From an uncultured Collinsella sp. (GTDB lineage Bacteria > Actinomycetota > Coriobacteriia > Coriobacteriales > Coriobacteriaceae): DNA of 64,000 bases. Position numbers and translations under genes: made by a program. Position 1 is the first letter of the stretch. Each line of letters begins with the position of its first letter. A model generated the notes under the pieces. It saw only the letters and a program-made list of their open reading frames with translations. It did no database searches and was not told the origin of the DNA. Below, piece after piece: positions 8,991 to 17,891 of this stretch. The stretch is taken from positions 186,001 through 250,000 of the forward strand of contig UQMD01000001.1 of the NCBI GenBank assembly GCA_900542155.1, given 5' to 3'.

Positions 8991-9641
8991 ATGGAAACAC
9001 TCAGAAGACCCTTGAAGGATCATGTATACGACTATATTTCGAGTCGCATAGACGCCGGCGAGCTTTCGGCCGGCGACCGTGTGAGCGAGCAAGCGATCTG
9101 CGATGCCATGGGCGTGTCGCGCACGCCGGTTCGCGAGGCGCTCATCCAGCTGGCAAGCGACGGCTATCTGGACAACCTCCCCCGCCGCGGATTCCGCGTC
9201 CGTGGGTTCGATCAGCAAAACGCCGTTGAAGTCTTTGAGATTATGGGGCCGCTCGACGGGCAGGCGGCATACCTTGCCTGCCCCCTCCTGACCGAAGAGG
9301 ACATCATGCAGCTAAAGTTCTTGGTTGGATCCATGGACCTCGCGATCCAAGGCGGTCTTATCCGAAAGTACGACGACATTCAGCGGGACTTTCACCTTAC
9401 GTACTTCAACCGCTGCGGCAACGACCGTCTGCGCGACATGATTTCGCAACTCGAGCGTTGCTTTATCAAACGCGATTACGAGACCGTCGATCAGGAGACG
9501 GCGTGCAAACTGCTGGGTATAGCCAATGCCGAGCATGCCCACATTCTTGAGCTGTTCGAAGCGCGGGATGCGGCGGCCGTGCGAGACTACGTTCGCGATG
9601 TCCATTGGAACACGGAGAACGCCCAGTTCACCGTTTGGTAG
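8991..9641 (+). CDS. FadR/FCD-subfamily GntR transcriptional regulator
   Basis: 216 residues. An N-terminal winged helix (about 8-75; GDRVSEQAICDAMGVSRTPV is the recognition-helix signature) is followed by an all-helical FCD ligand domain (about 85-210). FCD regulators bind carboxylates or amino acids, usually with a metal held by Asp/His residues. It is divergent from the DDAH-antiporter operon, with the ATTGTATACAAT palindrome between them, so it very likely controls that operon. The Shine-Dalgarno is weak (AAGG about 12 bases upstream). Confidence 0.9.
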   Translation: METLRRPLKDHVYDYISSRIDAGELSAGDRVSEQAICDAMGVSRTPVREALIQLASDGYLDNLPRRGFRVRGFDQQNAVEVFEIMGPLDGQAAYLACPLLTEEDIMQLKFLVGSMDLAIQGGLIRKYDDIQRDFHLTYFNRCGNDRLRDMISQLERCFIKRDYETVDQETACKLLGIANAEHAHILELFEARDAAAVRDYVRDVHWNTENAQFTVW

Positions 9642-9740
9642 GAAAGCAACAAGGGACGACATCGGTCTTAAACCTTGACGCCAGCACCGCCCAAACTGAT
9701 CCATTTTCCTCCGTCCCCGAGGGATCAGCGACGCCCTTCT

Positions 9741-9983
9741 GGAAAGCGCATCCCACCATCCGGGCGAATTCCGGGATACCGTTTCCCGATGGGGCCTCTC
9801 GGGGAAATTGCGTCCCAGAATTCTGGCTCGAAACGGGATATGGTTTCCCAAACAGGCCTCTTGCGGAAAATGCATCCCGGAATCCCTGCCCGAAACGGGA
9901 CGCGCTTTCCCAGTCGAGGCCCTACGGGAAACTGCATCCCGGAATCCGCGCCCAAACCGGGACGCAGTTTCCGGGCGGGGCAT
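9741..9983. repeat. Tandem array of four 61-63 bp hairpin units
   Basis: Units begin at 9741, 9802, 9865 and 9926. Each has the plan GGGAAACTGCATCCCGG, a short spacer containing CCCGAAA, then CGGGACGCAGTTTCCC and a GGCCTC-like linker. The two halves are inverted, so every unit can fold into a stem of about 16 bp. Units 3 and 4 are closest; unit 1 is most diverged. No protein-like reading frame fits the array. Confidence 0.85.
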
Positions 9984-9991
9984 CAAAAACA

Positions 9992-10060
9992 AAGTTGCGG
10001 TGGAATAGTCCCTGCTTGGGCTGGTTGAGGGCTTAAATAGGAACTATTTCACCGCAAGTT
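9992..10060. repeat. Interspersed palindrome family A, copy 3
   Basis: AAGTTGCGGTGGAATAGTCC pairs with GGAACTATTTCACCGCAAG. It directly follows the hairpin array and lies downstream of both flanking convergent genes. Confidence 0.8.
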
Positions 10061-10081
10061 ATTGAGGGGATGTCCGTCCTC

Positions 10082-10981
10082 TTACAGATGGCGCTCCAGG
10101 AAGCGGAAGGCTAGGCGGATCCAGGGACGGACCGCCACCTGCTTGTCCTCGTTGTCGACCGCGGTGTTGGCGTTGCCGAGCGAAAGGCCGTGACCGCCCT
10201 GGTCAAAGACGTGCATCTCGCATGCAACACCCTCCTCGGCCATGCGCTGCGCAAACGGGTAAACCTGCGCGATCGGCGCCGTCTTGTCGTCGGACACGCC
10301 CCACACAAAGGTCGGGGGCATCTGACGCGAAACATGCGTGGTGGGGCAGATGTCGGCCAGGTGCTCGTCGGTCGCCTCGCCGCCCGTCACCATCGACAGA
10401 TAGTCGTTGAGTAAATCGCGCCCCGTCTTGCCACCCGTCTTGGGCACGCGCAGGTCGATGCGCGGGTCGCGCGTCTGCATATCACGCACATAGGCAAGGT
10501 CGAGCAACGGATAGCCCAGCACCACGGCGTCGGGACGAATATCCTCCGGACGAGCCCCTGCCAGGCCCGCGAAGGGACCAGTTTTCCACTGCGTTGCCAG
10601 CGAAGCGCAAATCATGCCGCCCGCCGAGAAGCCCACGATGCACACGCGCTTGGGATCGACATGCCACTCGTCGGCGTTGGCGCGCACGGTAGCAACCATC
10701 TTGGCAAGGTCTACCTGCGGGTGCGGAAAACTCACGTCACCTGTGCCACTCGTCACATAGTTGAGCACAAAGGCCTGGTAACCGTGATCCAAAAACGCAA
10801 ACGCCACGGGATCCTGCTCGTGCGGAGCGATATGCGTAAACCCGCCTCCGCCGCAGATGATCACCGCGGGGCGGCGGCCATTGGGCTTGTCGGGCAGCGG
10901 CTCGGCACCCAAATACGTAAACGTCGCCGGATAATCCTCGGTCGGCTCCTCGCCCCACAGCGCGTGATTCTCGACAATCAT
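10082..10981 (-). CDS. Alpha/beta-hydrolase esterase
   Basis: 299 residues starting MIVENHALWG; AAGGGAG five bases upstream fixes this start over an ATG 30 bases earlier. It has the oxyanion motif GGGGFTHIAPHEQ, the nucleophile elbow GFSAGG, a late Asp (VSDDKTAP) and the catalytic His in GGHGLSLG. This matches carbohydrate esterases and lipase-like enzymes of the BD-FAE/acetyl xylan esterase group. It is cytoplasmic. The natural ester is unknown. Monocistronic. Confidence 0.85.
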   Translation of the reverse strand: MIVENHALWGEEPTEDYPATFTYLGAEPLPDKPNGRRPAVIICGGGGFTHIAPHEQDPVAFAFLDHGYQAFVLNYVTSGTGDVSFPHPQVDLAKMVATVRANADEWHVDPKRVCIVGFSAGGMICASLATQWKTGPFAGLAGARPEDIRPDAVVLGYPLLDLAYVRDMQTRDPRIDLRVPKTGGKTGRDLLNDYLSMVTGGEATDEHLADICPTTHVSRQMPPTFVWGVSDDKTAPIAQVYPFAQRMAEEGVACEMHVFDQGGHGLSLGNANTAVDNEDKQVAVRPWIRLAFRFLERHL

Positions 10982-11167
10982 ATGTGCTCCCTTCGCGCAG
11001 ATTATGCGCACTCATTTTTCGCTCTCAAGCGTACCCCAGTTGGGCCCAGGGCGCAGAAACACTCCCGCAATAAGTTCACCTTCAACTGATATATCACATA
11101 ATCCCAGCTCAGCGCTATCGTTTCACAGCGTAAAATAGGAGCGCTGACCGTGCCGGGAAACACATAC

Positions 11168-11177
11168 GAAACGTTTC
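11168..11177. promoter_or_regulatory. GAAACGTTTC palindrome upstream of PTS IIA
   Basis: A 10-bp perfect palindrome of LacI/CcpA-operator type, 52 bases before the IIA start codon. A second identical site follows the gene at 11876-11885. Confidence 0.5.
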
Positions 11178-11228
11178 CGGCTTCATTACACGCGTGCCAT
11201 ATGCGCGCTTGATACGTTGGAGGCAACT

Positions 11229-11792
11229 ATGGGTCTGCTCGATTCGCTTAAGTCCACCTTCACCTCGACGGGCGAGGCGTCCGTTCCGCCCGCAGCAAGC
11301 TTCGCCACCCGCGAAGGCGTCATCTATGCCCCCGTCAACGGCGTGCTCGTCAACCTGGACGAGGTCCCCGACGAGACCATCGCCTCGGGCATGCTCGGTC
11401 AGGGCTACGGCATCGAGCCCATCACTGGCACCATCTATGCGCCCGCCAACGGTCGCATCGGCGCCACCACCGTCACCAACCACTCCATCGGCATGATCAC
11501 CGAGGACGGTCTTCGCGTGTTCATCCATGTTGGCCTGGGCACCGTGGAAATGAACGGCAAGGGTTTTGCCCGCTTTGTCGAGATGGGTGACACGGTCAAG
11601 GCGGGCCAGCCGCTCATCAGCTTCGACCGCGACGCCATTAAGGCCGCTGGCCACGAGGACATCGTGACCGTCATCGTCTCCGAGCTCGATCGTCTTAAGA
11701 GCATCGACCACGTCGGCGAGTCTGGCACGCTTATCGGCGGCAACCCGCTCGTCAAGCTGGGCGACCCGCTGCTGGTAGCCAAGACCAAGTAG
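11229..11792 (+). CDS. PTS system glucose-type IIA component
   Basis: A 187-residue soluble EIIA-Glc domain. The phosphorylated histidine is His100 in VFIHVGLGTVEMNGKGF, and the supporting His85 lies in TNHSIG. It accepts phosphate from HPr and passes it to a IIB domain, which then phosphorylates the incoming sugar. GGAGG eight bases before the ATG at 11229 fixes the start. It stands alone with no IIBC nearby, so it may serve a permease elsewhere or act as a regulator. LacI-type palindromes flank it. Confidence 0.92.
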   Translation: MGLLDSLKSTFTSTGEASVPPAASFATREGVIYAPVNGVLVNLDEVPDETIASGMLGQGYGIEPITGTIYAPANGRIGATTVTNHSIGMITEDGLRVFIHVGLGTVEMNGKGFARFVEMGDTVKAGQPLISFDRDAIKAAGHEDIVTVIVSELDRLKSIDHVGESGTLIGGNPLVKLGDPLLVAKTK

Positions 11793-11875
11793 CAGACCGC
11801 TATCACATAACGGGCCAACCGCCTGTGCATCTTTGCCGCATCTGTGTTGTTGTTTTTTGCCTATGTAGAGGTTCT

Positions 11876-11885
11876 GAAACGTTTC
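11876..11885. promoter_or_regulatory. Second GAAACGTTTC palindrome
   Basis: The same 10-bp palindrome as at 11168, here inside a longer imperfect dyad (CTATGTAG ... CTATATAG) between the IIA gene and the acyltransferase gene. It may be an operator of the downstream gene or the second half of a DNA loop. Confidence 0.4.
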
Positions 11886-12028
11886 TATATAGGCAGCTGA
11901 GCATCAACGCAGGTGCGGCTTTTGCGTAGCGAAGCATTGCCCTGTGGCATGTTGTTCAACCGCACGAACCCCCTTCCTTTGTCCGCGCAGAGCGCTAGAC
12001 TGCTAGGTCGACATTGGAGGAAAGATCG

Positions 12029-13963
12029 ATGCAAAACACACCCACGGGCGCCGTACATGCCGCGCCTCAACGCAGCCAACGCATCGTCGCGCTCGACGGG
12101 CTTCGCGCCCTCGCCATCGCCGGCGTCGTCCTATATCACCTTCGCCCCAGCCGCCTGACCGGCGGTTTTTTGGGCGTTACACTCTTCTTTACGCTGAGTG
12201 GCTATCTCGCCACCAAAAGCATTATGCGAGCCACGGCACGCGACGGATTCTCGTACCCGCGCTATATCTGCCGCCGCATTGCGCGCATGATGCCACCGAT
12301 CGTCGTGACCATCGCGCTTACCGCCGTCGCCACCTACATCGCGGCCCCGAGCCTGCTGCCTAAGGTGCAGCAGGACGCTCTGCCGTCGGCATTGTTCTTG
12401 AGCAACTGGTTCTATATCTTTCGCAACGTCTCGTATTTTGCCGCCGCAGGACTCCCCTCGCCGCTCACGCACCTGTGGTTCTGCGCTGTCACTATGCAGT
12501 TCTATCTGGTATGGCCGGTCATCCTTATGGCGCTGTGCAGCAAAACCAGGTCTCGCAACACCGCCATCGGCATCACGATCGCATTCGCGCTTATATCGAC
12601 GGCAGCCATGGTCCTCATGTTTAATCCCACCGCCGACACATCGCGCGTCTACTACGGAACCGACGCCCGTGCCGCTGAGCTTCTATGCGGAGCCTTAGCC
12701 GCCGTCGCCGCGCCGCGTCTGCGCGAGATGCTGAGCGGTGACATCCATACCCCCGGCGCCAACAAGGGCATCTCAAAGGTCAACGCGATTTCTATCGCGT
12801 GGCTCGCTGCCTTCATAGTCGGCGCGTTCACGCTGACCGGAGAGAACCCCCTGCTCTACCGCGGCGGCTTTTTGCTGCTTGCCCTCGTCACCGGACTCCT
12901 CATCATCTGCGTGCAGAATACGGAGTGCATCGTGCGTCGCCTGTTGTCGGTCAAGCCGCTCGTCTGGCTGGGTCAGCGCTCGTTCTCGGTCTATCTGGTG
13001 CACTATCCCCTACTGCTTCTTATGAACCCCGCAACCCGCACCACCCGCATCGCCTGGTGGGAGCAGGTATTACAGCTTGTACTGATCCTTGCGGTAGCCG
13101 AGGTTTTCTATCGCCTAGCCGAACGCCCTTGGTCCCACAGGCCGGCCCAACAGGACAGCACGGCAAGAAAGCACGTCCTCGCGCCCGCCATGGTGCTCCC
13201 CGCGCTTGGCGCCGCATGCGTCGCCGCACTTGCCTTCGCGCCGCTTGACTGGGCAGGCATCGCCACCGCCCGCGCCGAGCAGCTCCGCCCCGAGCTTGCC
13301 CAGAACCCGACCTCATCCCAGGACAACGGAGCCAACGACAAGGGCGCCGAGCCCGCGTCCGGTAAAGATTCCCAGCTCAGCGACACCGCATCCGATGACG
13401 CCACCAAGCAAAAACCCAAAGAGGGACCTATCGCCGAAAAGGTCCCCAAGAACTTGGACTGGAAGAGCTTTACCTACGACGAGGCGACCGGGACCTGCGA
13501 TGCCCGCGTGCTCATGATTGGCGACTCGGTCACTGCGGGCGCACAGTCCGGTATTCAGGCGGCGCTTCCCAACGCGTACATCGACGGCGTGGTGAGCCGC
13601 CAGTTCTACACCTTCCAGGATGTCTATGCGCAGGACAGCGCCAACTGCGACCCGAGTGTGGCCATCTGCGCGCTTGGCACCAACGGCCTCATCCGCGACC
13701 CCCAACAGGTGCAGGACGTGATTAATGCCGTGGGCGGCAAGCCCATCTACTTTGTGACCGTGCGCGTGCCGCTCGAGCTGCAGGACCGCAACAACCAGAC
13801 GATCCGCGACGTCTGCGCCCAAAACGACAACGCCGGCGTCATCGACTGGAACGGCGCCTCAGAGGGCCACAGCGAATACCTTGTCGACGACGGCACACAC
13901 CTCACCCAGGCGGGAATCGGCACCTACGCAGCCCTCATCCGCCAAGCCATCTGCGGACACTAG
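12029..13963 (+). CDS. OatA-like membrane O-acetyltransferase with SGNH domain
   Basis: 644 residues. Residues about 20-370 form an acyltransferase-3 membrane domain with about ten to eleven spans (ALDGLRALAIAGVVLYHL, HLWFCAVTMQFYLVWPV). A low-complexity, charged extracellular linker follows (about 415-475), then an SGNH esterase-fold domain with VLMIGDSVTAGAQ (Ser) and the DGTHLTQAG Asp/His block. This is the layout of OatA/WecH-type enzymes, which move acetyl groups onto peptidoglycan or polysaccharide outside the cell and confer lysozyme resistance. GGAGG before the ATG at 12029 sets the start. Monocistronic. Confidence 0.9.
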   Translation: MQNTPTGAVHAAPQRSQRIVALDGLRALAIAGVVLYHLRPSRLTGGFLGVTLFFTLSGYLATKSIMRATARDGFSYPRYICRRIARMMPPIVVTIALTAVATYIAAPSLLPKVQQDALPSALFLSNWFYIFRNVSYFAAAGLPSPLTHLWFCAVTMQFYLVWPVILMALCSKTRSRNTAIGITIAFALISTAAMVLMFNPTADTSRVYYGTDARAAELLCGALAAVAAPRLREMLSGDIHTPGANKGISKVNAISIAWLAAFIVGAFTLTGENPLLYRGGFLLLALVTGLLIICVQNTECIVRRLLSVKPLVWLGQRSFSVYLVHYPLLLLMNPATRTTRIAWWEQVLQLVLILAVAEVFYRLAERPWSHRPAQQDSTARKHVLAPAMVLPALGAACVAALAFAPLDWAGIATARAEQLRPELAQNPTSSQDNGANDKGAEPASGKDSQLSDTASDDATKQKPKEGPIAEKVPKNLDWKSFTYDEATGTCDARVLMIGDSVTAGAQSGIQAALPNAYIDGVVSRQFYTFQDVYAQDSANCDPSVAICALGTNGLIRDPQQVQDVINAVGGKPIYFVTVRVPLELQDRNNQTIRDVCAQNDNAGVIDWNGASEGHSEYLVDDGTHLTQAGIGTYAALIRQAICGH

Positions 13964-14098
13964 ACAACGTAAAGCAGAAACCTGTATGGCGCCCACGTCA
14001 CGCCCATACATCACACCTGACGTTTTGCTACGCTCCACTCGCGGGTTAGAATGGTTAACTGTTTGGAAATAATCCGTACAACCGTTATGGGAGGATAC

Positions 14099-15502
14099 GT
14101 GAACCGCACCAAAATCGCGCAGCTCTATACGCACGCCGAGTCGCTCGGCGGCCAAACCGTCACCGTTGCCGGCTGGGTCAAGTCCGTCCGCGACATGAAG
14201 AACTTTGGCTTCGTTACGCTCAACGACGGCAGCTGCTTCCGCGACCTGCAGGTCGTCATGAACCGCGAGGCGCTCGACAACTACGACGAGATCGCCCATC
14301 AAAACGTCTCGGCCGCCCTCATCTGCACCGGCACCGTCAAGCTGACCCCCGATGCGCCCCAGCCCTTCGAGCTTTCTGCCGCTTCCATCGAGGTCGAGGG
14401 CACGAGCGCCCCGGATTACCCGCTGCAGAAGAAGCGCGCAACCGTCGAGTTCCTGCGCACCCAGCAGCACCTGCGCCCGCGCACCAACCTGTTCCGCGCC
14501 GTGTTCCGCATCCGCTCTGTCGCGGCTGCCGCTATCCACCGCTTCTTCCAGGAGCAGGGCTTTGTCTACGTCAACACCCCCATCATCACCACGAGTGACT
14601 GCGAGGGCGCCGGCGAGATGTTCCGCGTGACCACGCTTGACCCCCAAAACCCGCCCCTCACCGAGGCCGGCGAGGTCGACTGGAGCCAGGACTTCTTTGG
14701 CAAGCATGCGAGCCTCACCGTGTCCGGACAGCTCAATGCCGAGAACTTCGCCATGGCCTTTGGCGACGTGTACACCTTTGGCCCCACCTTCCGTGCCGAA
14801 AACTCCAACACCACGCGCCATGCCGCCGAGTTTTGGATGATCGAGCCCGAGATGGCCTTCGCCGACCTCAACGACTACATGGACAACGCCGAGGCCATGC
14901 TCAAGTATGTCCTCAAGGACGTCATGGCAACCTGCCCCGACGAGCTCAATATGCTCAACAAGTTTGTGGACAAGGGTCTGCTTGAGCGCCTGGACCATGT
15001 CGCCAACTCCGACTTTGCCCGCGTCACCTATACCGAGGCCGTCGAGATCCTGGAGCAGGCCGTCGCCGCCGGTCACAAGTTTGACTATCCCGTGAGCTGG
15101 GGCATCGACCTGCAAACCGAGCACGAGCGTTTCCTGACCGAGGAGCACTTTAAGCGCCCGACCTTCGTAACCGACTACCCGGCCGAGATCAAGGCTTTCT
15201 ACATGCGCATGAACGAGGACGGCAAGACCGTCGCCGCCGCCGACTGTCTGGTTCCCGGTATCGGCGAGATTATCGGCGGATCCCAGCGCGAGGAGCGCCT
15301 GGATCTGCTCGAGGCCCGCATCAAGGACCTGGGTATGAATCCCGAGCAGTACAAGTACTACCTTGACCTGCGCCGCTACGGTTCCTGCAAGCACGCCGGC
15401 TACGGTCTGGGCTTCGAGCGCTTGGTGATGTACCTCACCGGCGTGGGCAACATCCGCGACGTCCTGCCGCACCCGCGCACCGTGGGCAACGCCGACTTCT
15501 AA
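14099..15502 (+). CDS. asnS: Asparaginyl-tRNA synthetase
   Basis: 467 residues from a GTG start at 14099 with GGGAGG four to five bases upstream. An N-terminal OB anticodon-binding fold (VTVAGWVKSVRDMKNFGFVTL) precedes the class II core. Motif 2 is RAENSNTTRHAAEFWMIEPE, with the Asn-specific form of the AspRS/AsnRS branch, and motif 3 is GYGLGFERLVMYL. It charges tRNA-Asn with asparagine. A clear terminator follows. Monocistronic. Confidence 0.97.
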   Translation: MNRTKIAQLYTHAESLGGQTVTVAGWVKSVRDMKNFGFVTLNDGSCFRDLQVVMNREALDNYDEIAHQNVSAALICTGTVKLTPDAPQPFELSAASIEVEGTSAPDYPLQKKRATVEFLRTQQHLRPRTNLFRAVFRIRSVAAAAIHRFFQEQGFVYVNTPIITTSDCEGAGEMFRVTTLDPQNPPLTEAGEVDWSQDFFGKHASLTVSGQLNAENFAMAFGDVYTFGPTFRAENSNTTRHAAEFWMIEPEMAFADLNDYMDNAEAMLKYVLKDVMATCPDELNMLNKFVDKGLLERLDHVANSDFARVTYTEAVEILEQAVAAGHKFDYPVSWGIDLQTEHERFLTEEHFKRPTFVTDYPAEIKAFYMRMNEDGKTVAAADCLVPGIGEIIGGSQREERLDLLEARIKDLGMNPEQYKYYLDLRRYGSCKHAGYGLGFERLVMYLTGVGNIRDVLPHPRTVGNADF

Positions 15503-15548
15503 TCGTCGGGCACTAGCTCGCGTCGCCACGCGCAACGCTCATCGCACA

Positions 15549-15583
15549 AGCGCCTCTCGACATCGGCCGAGAGGCGCTTTTTT
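15549..15583 (+). terminator. Intrinsic terminator of asnS
   Basis: Stem GCGCCTCTCG / CGAGAGGCGC with an 8-base loop, followed by six T residues. Confidence 0.9.
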
Positions 15584-15759
15584 CAACAGCAGCCGTCAAG
15601 CTTTTGGCAAGGTTTTGGTCAGTTAGGCAGGGTTGTTGAAAACTCGACCCGCCGTTTGCCGGCAACCATCGACCGCCCAAGGCGCCACGTGTCCTTGGCC
15701 AGGCTCCGCGCCCTAGGCTCTGATCTGCCATCGCCAAAAAAGGAAAGGACGTGGGCACT

Positions 15760-16548
15760 ATGACCGAAGCCGTTGTTGAAAACTACGAGACCACGACCAG
15801 GGGCTCCGCCTCGATGGCAGCCTATCGCGCCGTACGCATCCTGCAGCTTTTGAGCGAGAACACCGGCGAGGACAAAGCGCTGCTTTCCGACGAGCTGGTC
15901 GAGCTCCTCGCCCATCCCGACGACCCCGCCCGCATGCCCATCTCGGCGGCACGCCGCAGCATCTATACCTCGATATCGGCACTTCGTCACGCCGGATACG
16001 AAATCGACTATAAACGCAGCGTGGGTTATCGGCTCCTCACCCGCCCACTTGCTGACGAGGAGATCATACGGCTCCACGGCATGGTCATGCGCAACCGATC
16101 GACGCCCATAGCCATTCGAAAGAGCATGGCGCAGCACCTGGTCGCCATGGCGAGCGCCGATGTTCGCGGCTACCTCGATATGCCCGAACCGGCACCGGCC
16201 GCCAACGACGCGCCCGTCAAGACAACGCGTCCGCGCGCCAAGCGTATCGACACGTGCGAGCTCGTCGAACAGGCCATCGACCATGGAACAACCGTCAGCT
16301 TTGATATCTCAAACGTCCTGACCCGGGGCGAAACCGAGGTGGTGCGGATGACGGTCCGGCCCTTTGCAATCAGGCAGCGCGATGGCGTCTCGTATCTGCT
16401 GGGAACGGTCTACGACACCCGAGGCGCCGACGACACCCTGCGCACCGTTGAGGTCAGCCGCATGAGAAACGTCAGCACGCGTTTGCTCGACGGCAAGAAA
16501 CTCTTTGCCGCGCTAGACGAAGAAGACAGCCCCGCGCCCGCAGCGTAA
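15760..16548 (+). CDS. WYL-domain transcriptional regulator
   Basis: A 262-residue protein with an N-terminal winged-helix region (SISALRHAGYEIDYKRSVGYRLL, as in YafY-like regulators). The WYL-type C-terminal ligand module spans about residues 165-250 (VSFDISNVLTRG, VVRMTVRPFAIRQRDGVSYLLG). WYL domains sense nucleic acids or small ligands, and several control stress or defence genes. The start at 15760 is used because AAAGGA lies about ten bases upstream; a GTG nine bases earlier is possible. Single gene upstream of an ABC operon; its target is unknown. Confidence 0.75.
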   Translation: MTEAVVENYETTTRGSASMAAYRAVRILQLLSENTGEDKALLSDELVELLAHPDDPARMPISAARRSIYTSISALRHAGYEIDYKRSVGYRLLTRPLADEEIIRLHGMVMRNRSTPIAIRKSMAQHLVAMASADVRGYLDMPEPAPAANDAPVKTTRPRAKRIDTCELVEQAIDHGTTVSFDISNVLTRGETEVVRMTVRPFAIRQRDGVSYLLGTVYDTRGADDTLRTVEVSRMRNVSTRLLDGKKLFAALDEEDSPAPAA

Positions 16549-16616
16549 GCCCTGTTACCGTCCGTCATTCCTCAGCACCGCCCGTCCAGTTCAGTATTAA
16601 AAAACTCGCCAGGATG

Positions 16617-16644
16617 TTGTAAAAATGGACAACGGCGTTACTAT
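16617..16644 (+). promoter_or_regulatory. Candidate sigma-A promoter of the ABC operon
   Basis: TTGTAA, a 16-bp spacer, then TACTAT, about 64 bases upstream of the substrate-binding protein start. Confidence 0.5.
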
Positions 16645-16707
16645 AGTCCCACTTGCACTTTTTCCTAGTGCAGTGTTTCCAGCCATTTTTATACTGGGGG
16701 TAATGAT

Positions 16708-17688
16708 ATGAAGGACATCACCATCAGCCGCAGGAGCCTTCTGGTCTCTGCCGGCCTGCTCGCGCTCGCCCCGCTCGCTGGATGCGGTGGCAACTCTGGT
16801 TCCGGCTCCGCTGCCGCCGATTCCGACTACACCATCGGCGTTCTGCAGCTCACCGAGCACTCCGCGCTCGATGCCGCCAACGACGGCTTCGTCAAGGCCA
16901 TCAAGAAGAGCGGTCTCAAGGTCAAGATCGACCAGAAGAACGCCCAGAACGACCAGTCCACGTGTAAGTCCATTGCCGACAAGTTCGTAGGCGACGGCGT
17001 CGACCTGATCTATGCCATCGCCACGCCCGCCGCGCAGGCTGCCGCCGGCGCTACGGCCGATATCCCCATCGTTGGCTGCGCCATCACCGACTACGCCGCC
17101 TCCGGCCTGGTCCAGGACAACGACAAGCCCGGCACCAACGTCACGGGCGCTTCCGACCTCACCCCGGTCGCCGAGCAGCTCGAGATGATGCAGAAGGTCC
17201 TGCCCGACGTTAAGAAGGTCGGCTTGCTCTACTGCACCGCTGAGTCCAACTCCGACGTCCAGATCAAGGCCGCCAAGAAGGAACTCGACAAGCTGGGCCT
17301 GGAGTACACCGACTTCACCGTCTCGAGCTCCAACGAGATCCAGTCCGTCGTAGAGTCTGCCGTGGGCAAGATCGACGCACTGTACTCCCCCACCGACAAC
17401 ACCATCGCCGCGGGCGCCTCGCAGGTGGGCCAGATCTGCAAGGAGAACAAGCTCCCCTTCGTCACCGGCGAGGAGGGCATGTGCAAGGCCGGCGGCCTGT
17501 TCACCCTCTCCATCAACTACGAGGACCTGGGCTACGCTGCAGGCGAGATGGCCGTTAAGATCCTGAAGGGCGAGGCTAAGCCCGAGGATATGGCTATCGA
17601 GCACCTCTCGAGCAAGGACCTGGTCGTCGTCAAGAACGACGAGATGGCCGAGGCGCTGGGCATCGATCTTTCCGCCCTGGACGAGTAG
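16708..17688 (+). CDS. ABC transporter substrate-binding lipoprotein, TrpX-like
   Basis: 326 residues. It has a lipoprotein signal with twin-arginine-like start (SRRSLLVSAGLLALAPLAGC; lipobox LAGC). The rest is a two-lobe periplasmic-binding-fold protein of the ABC_sub_bind family (pfam04392), with DLIYAIATPAAQAA and TNVTGASDLTPV. In Firmicutes the family member TrpX partners TrpY and TrpZ and is tied to tryptophan or tyrosine uptake by T-box control. No T-box was seen here, so the ligand is uncertain. Permease and ATPase follow after a 203-base gap that contains a hairpin. Confidence 0.88.
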   Translation: MKDITISRRSLLVSAGLLALAPLAGCGGNSGSGSAAADSDYTIGVLQLTEHSALDAANDGFVKAIKKSGLKVKIDQKNAQNDQSTCKSIADKFVGDGVDLIYAIATPAAQAAAGATADIPIVGCAITDYAASGLVQDNDKPGTNVTGASDLTPVAEQLEMMQKVLPDVKKVGLLYCTAESNSDVQIKAAKKELDKLGLEYTDFTVSSSNEIQSVVESAVGKIDALYSPTDNTIAAGASQVGQICKENKLPFVTGEEGMCKAGGLFTLSINYEDLGYAAGEMAVKILKGEAKPEDMAIEHLSSKDLVVVKNDEMAEALGIDLSALDE

Positions 17689-17759
17689 CACCATGCGCCG
17701 TAACGCATCTAGGGTTCGTTCTCGCGCCATAGCTGCGTTATTCAATATCTGAGCCATTG

Positions 17760-17788
17760 GGGCGGACGCCAAAGACCGGCGTTCGCCC
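17760..17788 (+). terminator. Internal hairpin between binding protein and permease
   Basis: Stem GGGCGGACGCC / GGCGTTCGCCC with a 7-base loop. There is no strong T run, so it more likely protects the upstream message or attenuates read-through. That would give the usual excess of binding protein over permease. Confidence 0.5.
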
Positions 17789-17891
17789 TGCTTGTTCCAG
17801 ATAAAACAAATGTCTGTCCGTCGCTCTCTTATACATTGTTACCGCTATTATGGAACATCACGTGTCCACCCTATCCTAGGAGGTATGAAGC

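Noticed and set aside
9741..9983. CRISPR or coding tandem-repeat gene in the 9.7-kb array
   Set aside because: Units have no unique spacers and no frame is free of Arg/Pro-rich shadow sequence; the units fold as hairpins.
13859..15535. 558-codon frame opposite asnS
   Set aside because: Shadow of asnS; no recognisable motif.
16549..16707. T-box or tryptophan leader before the TrpX-like gene
   Set aside because: No T-box AGGGUGG core, specifier loop or matching terminator was found; only a plain promoter.
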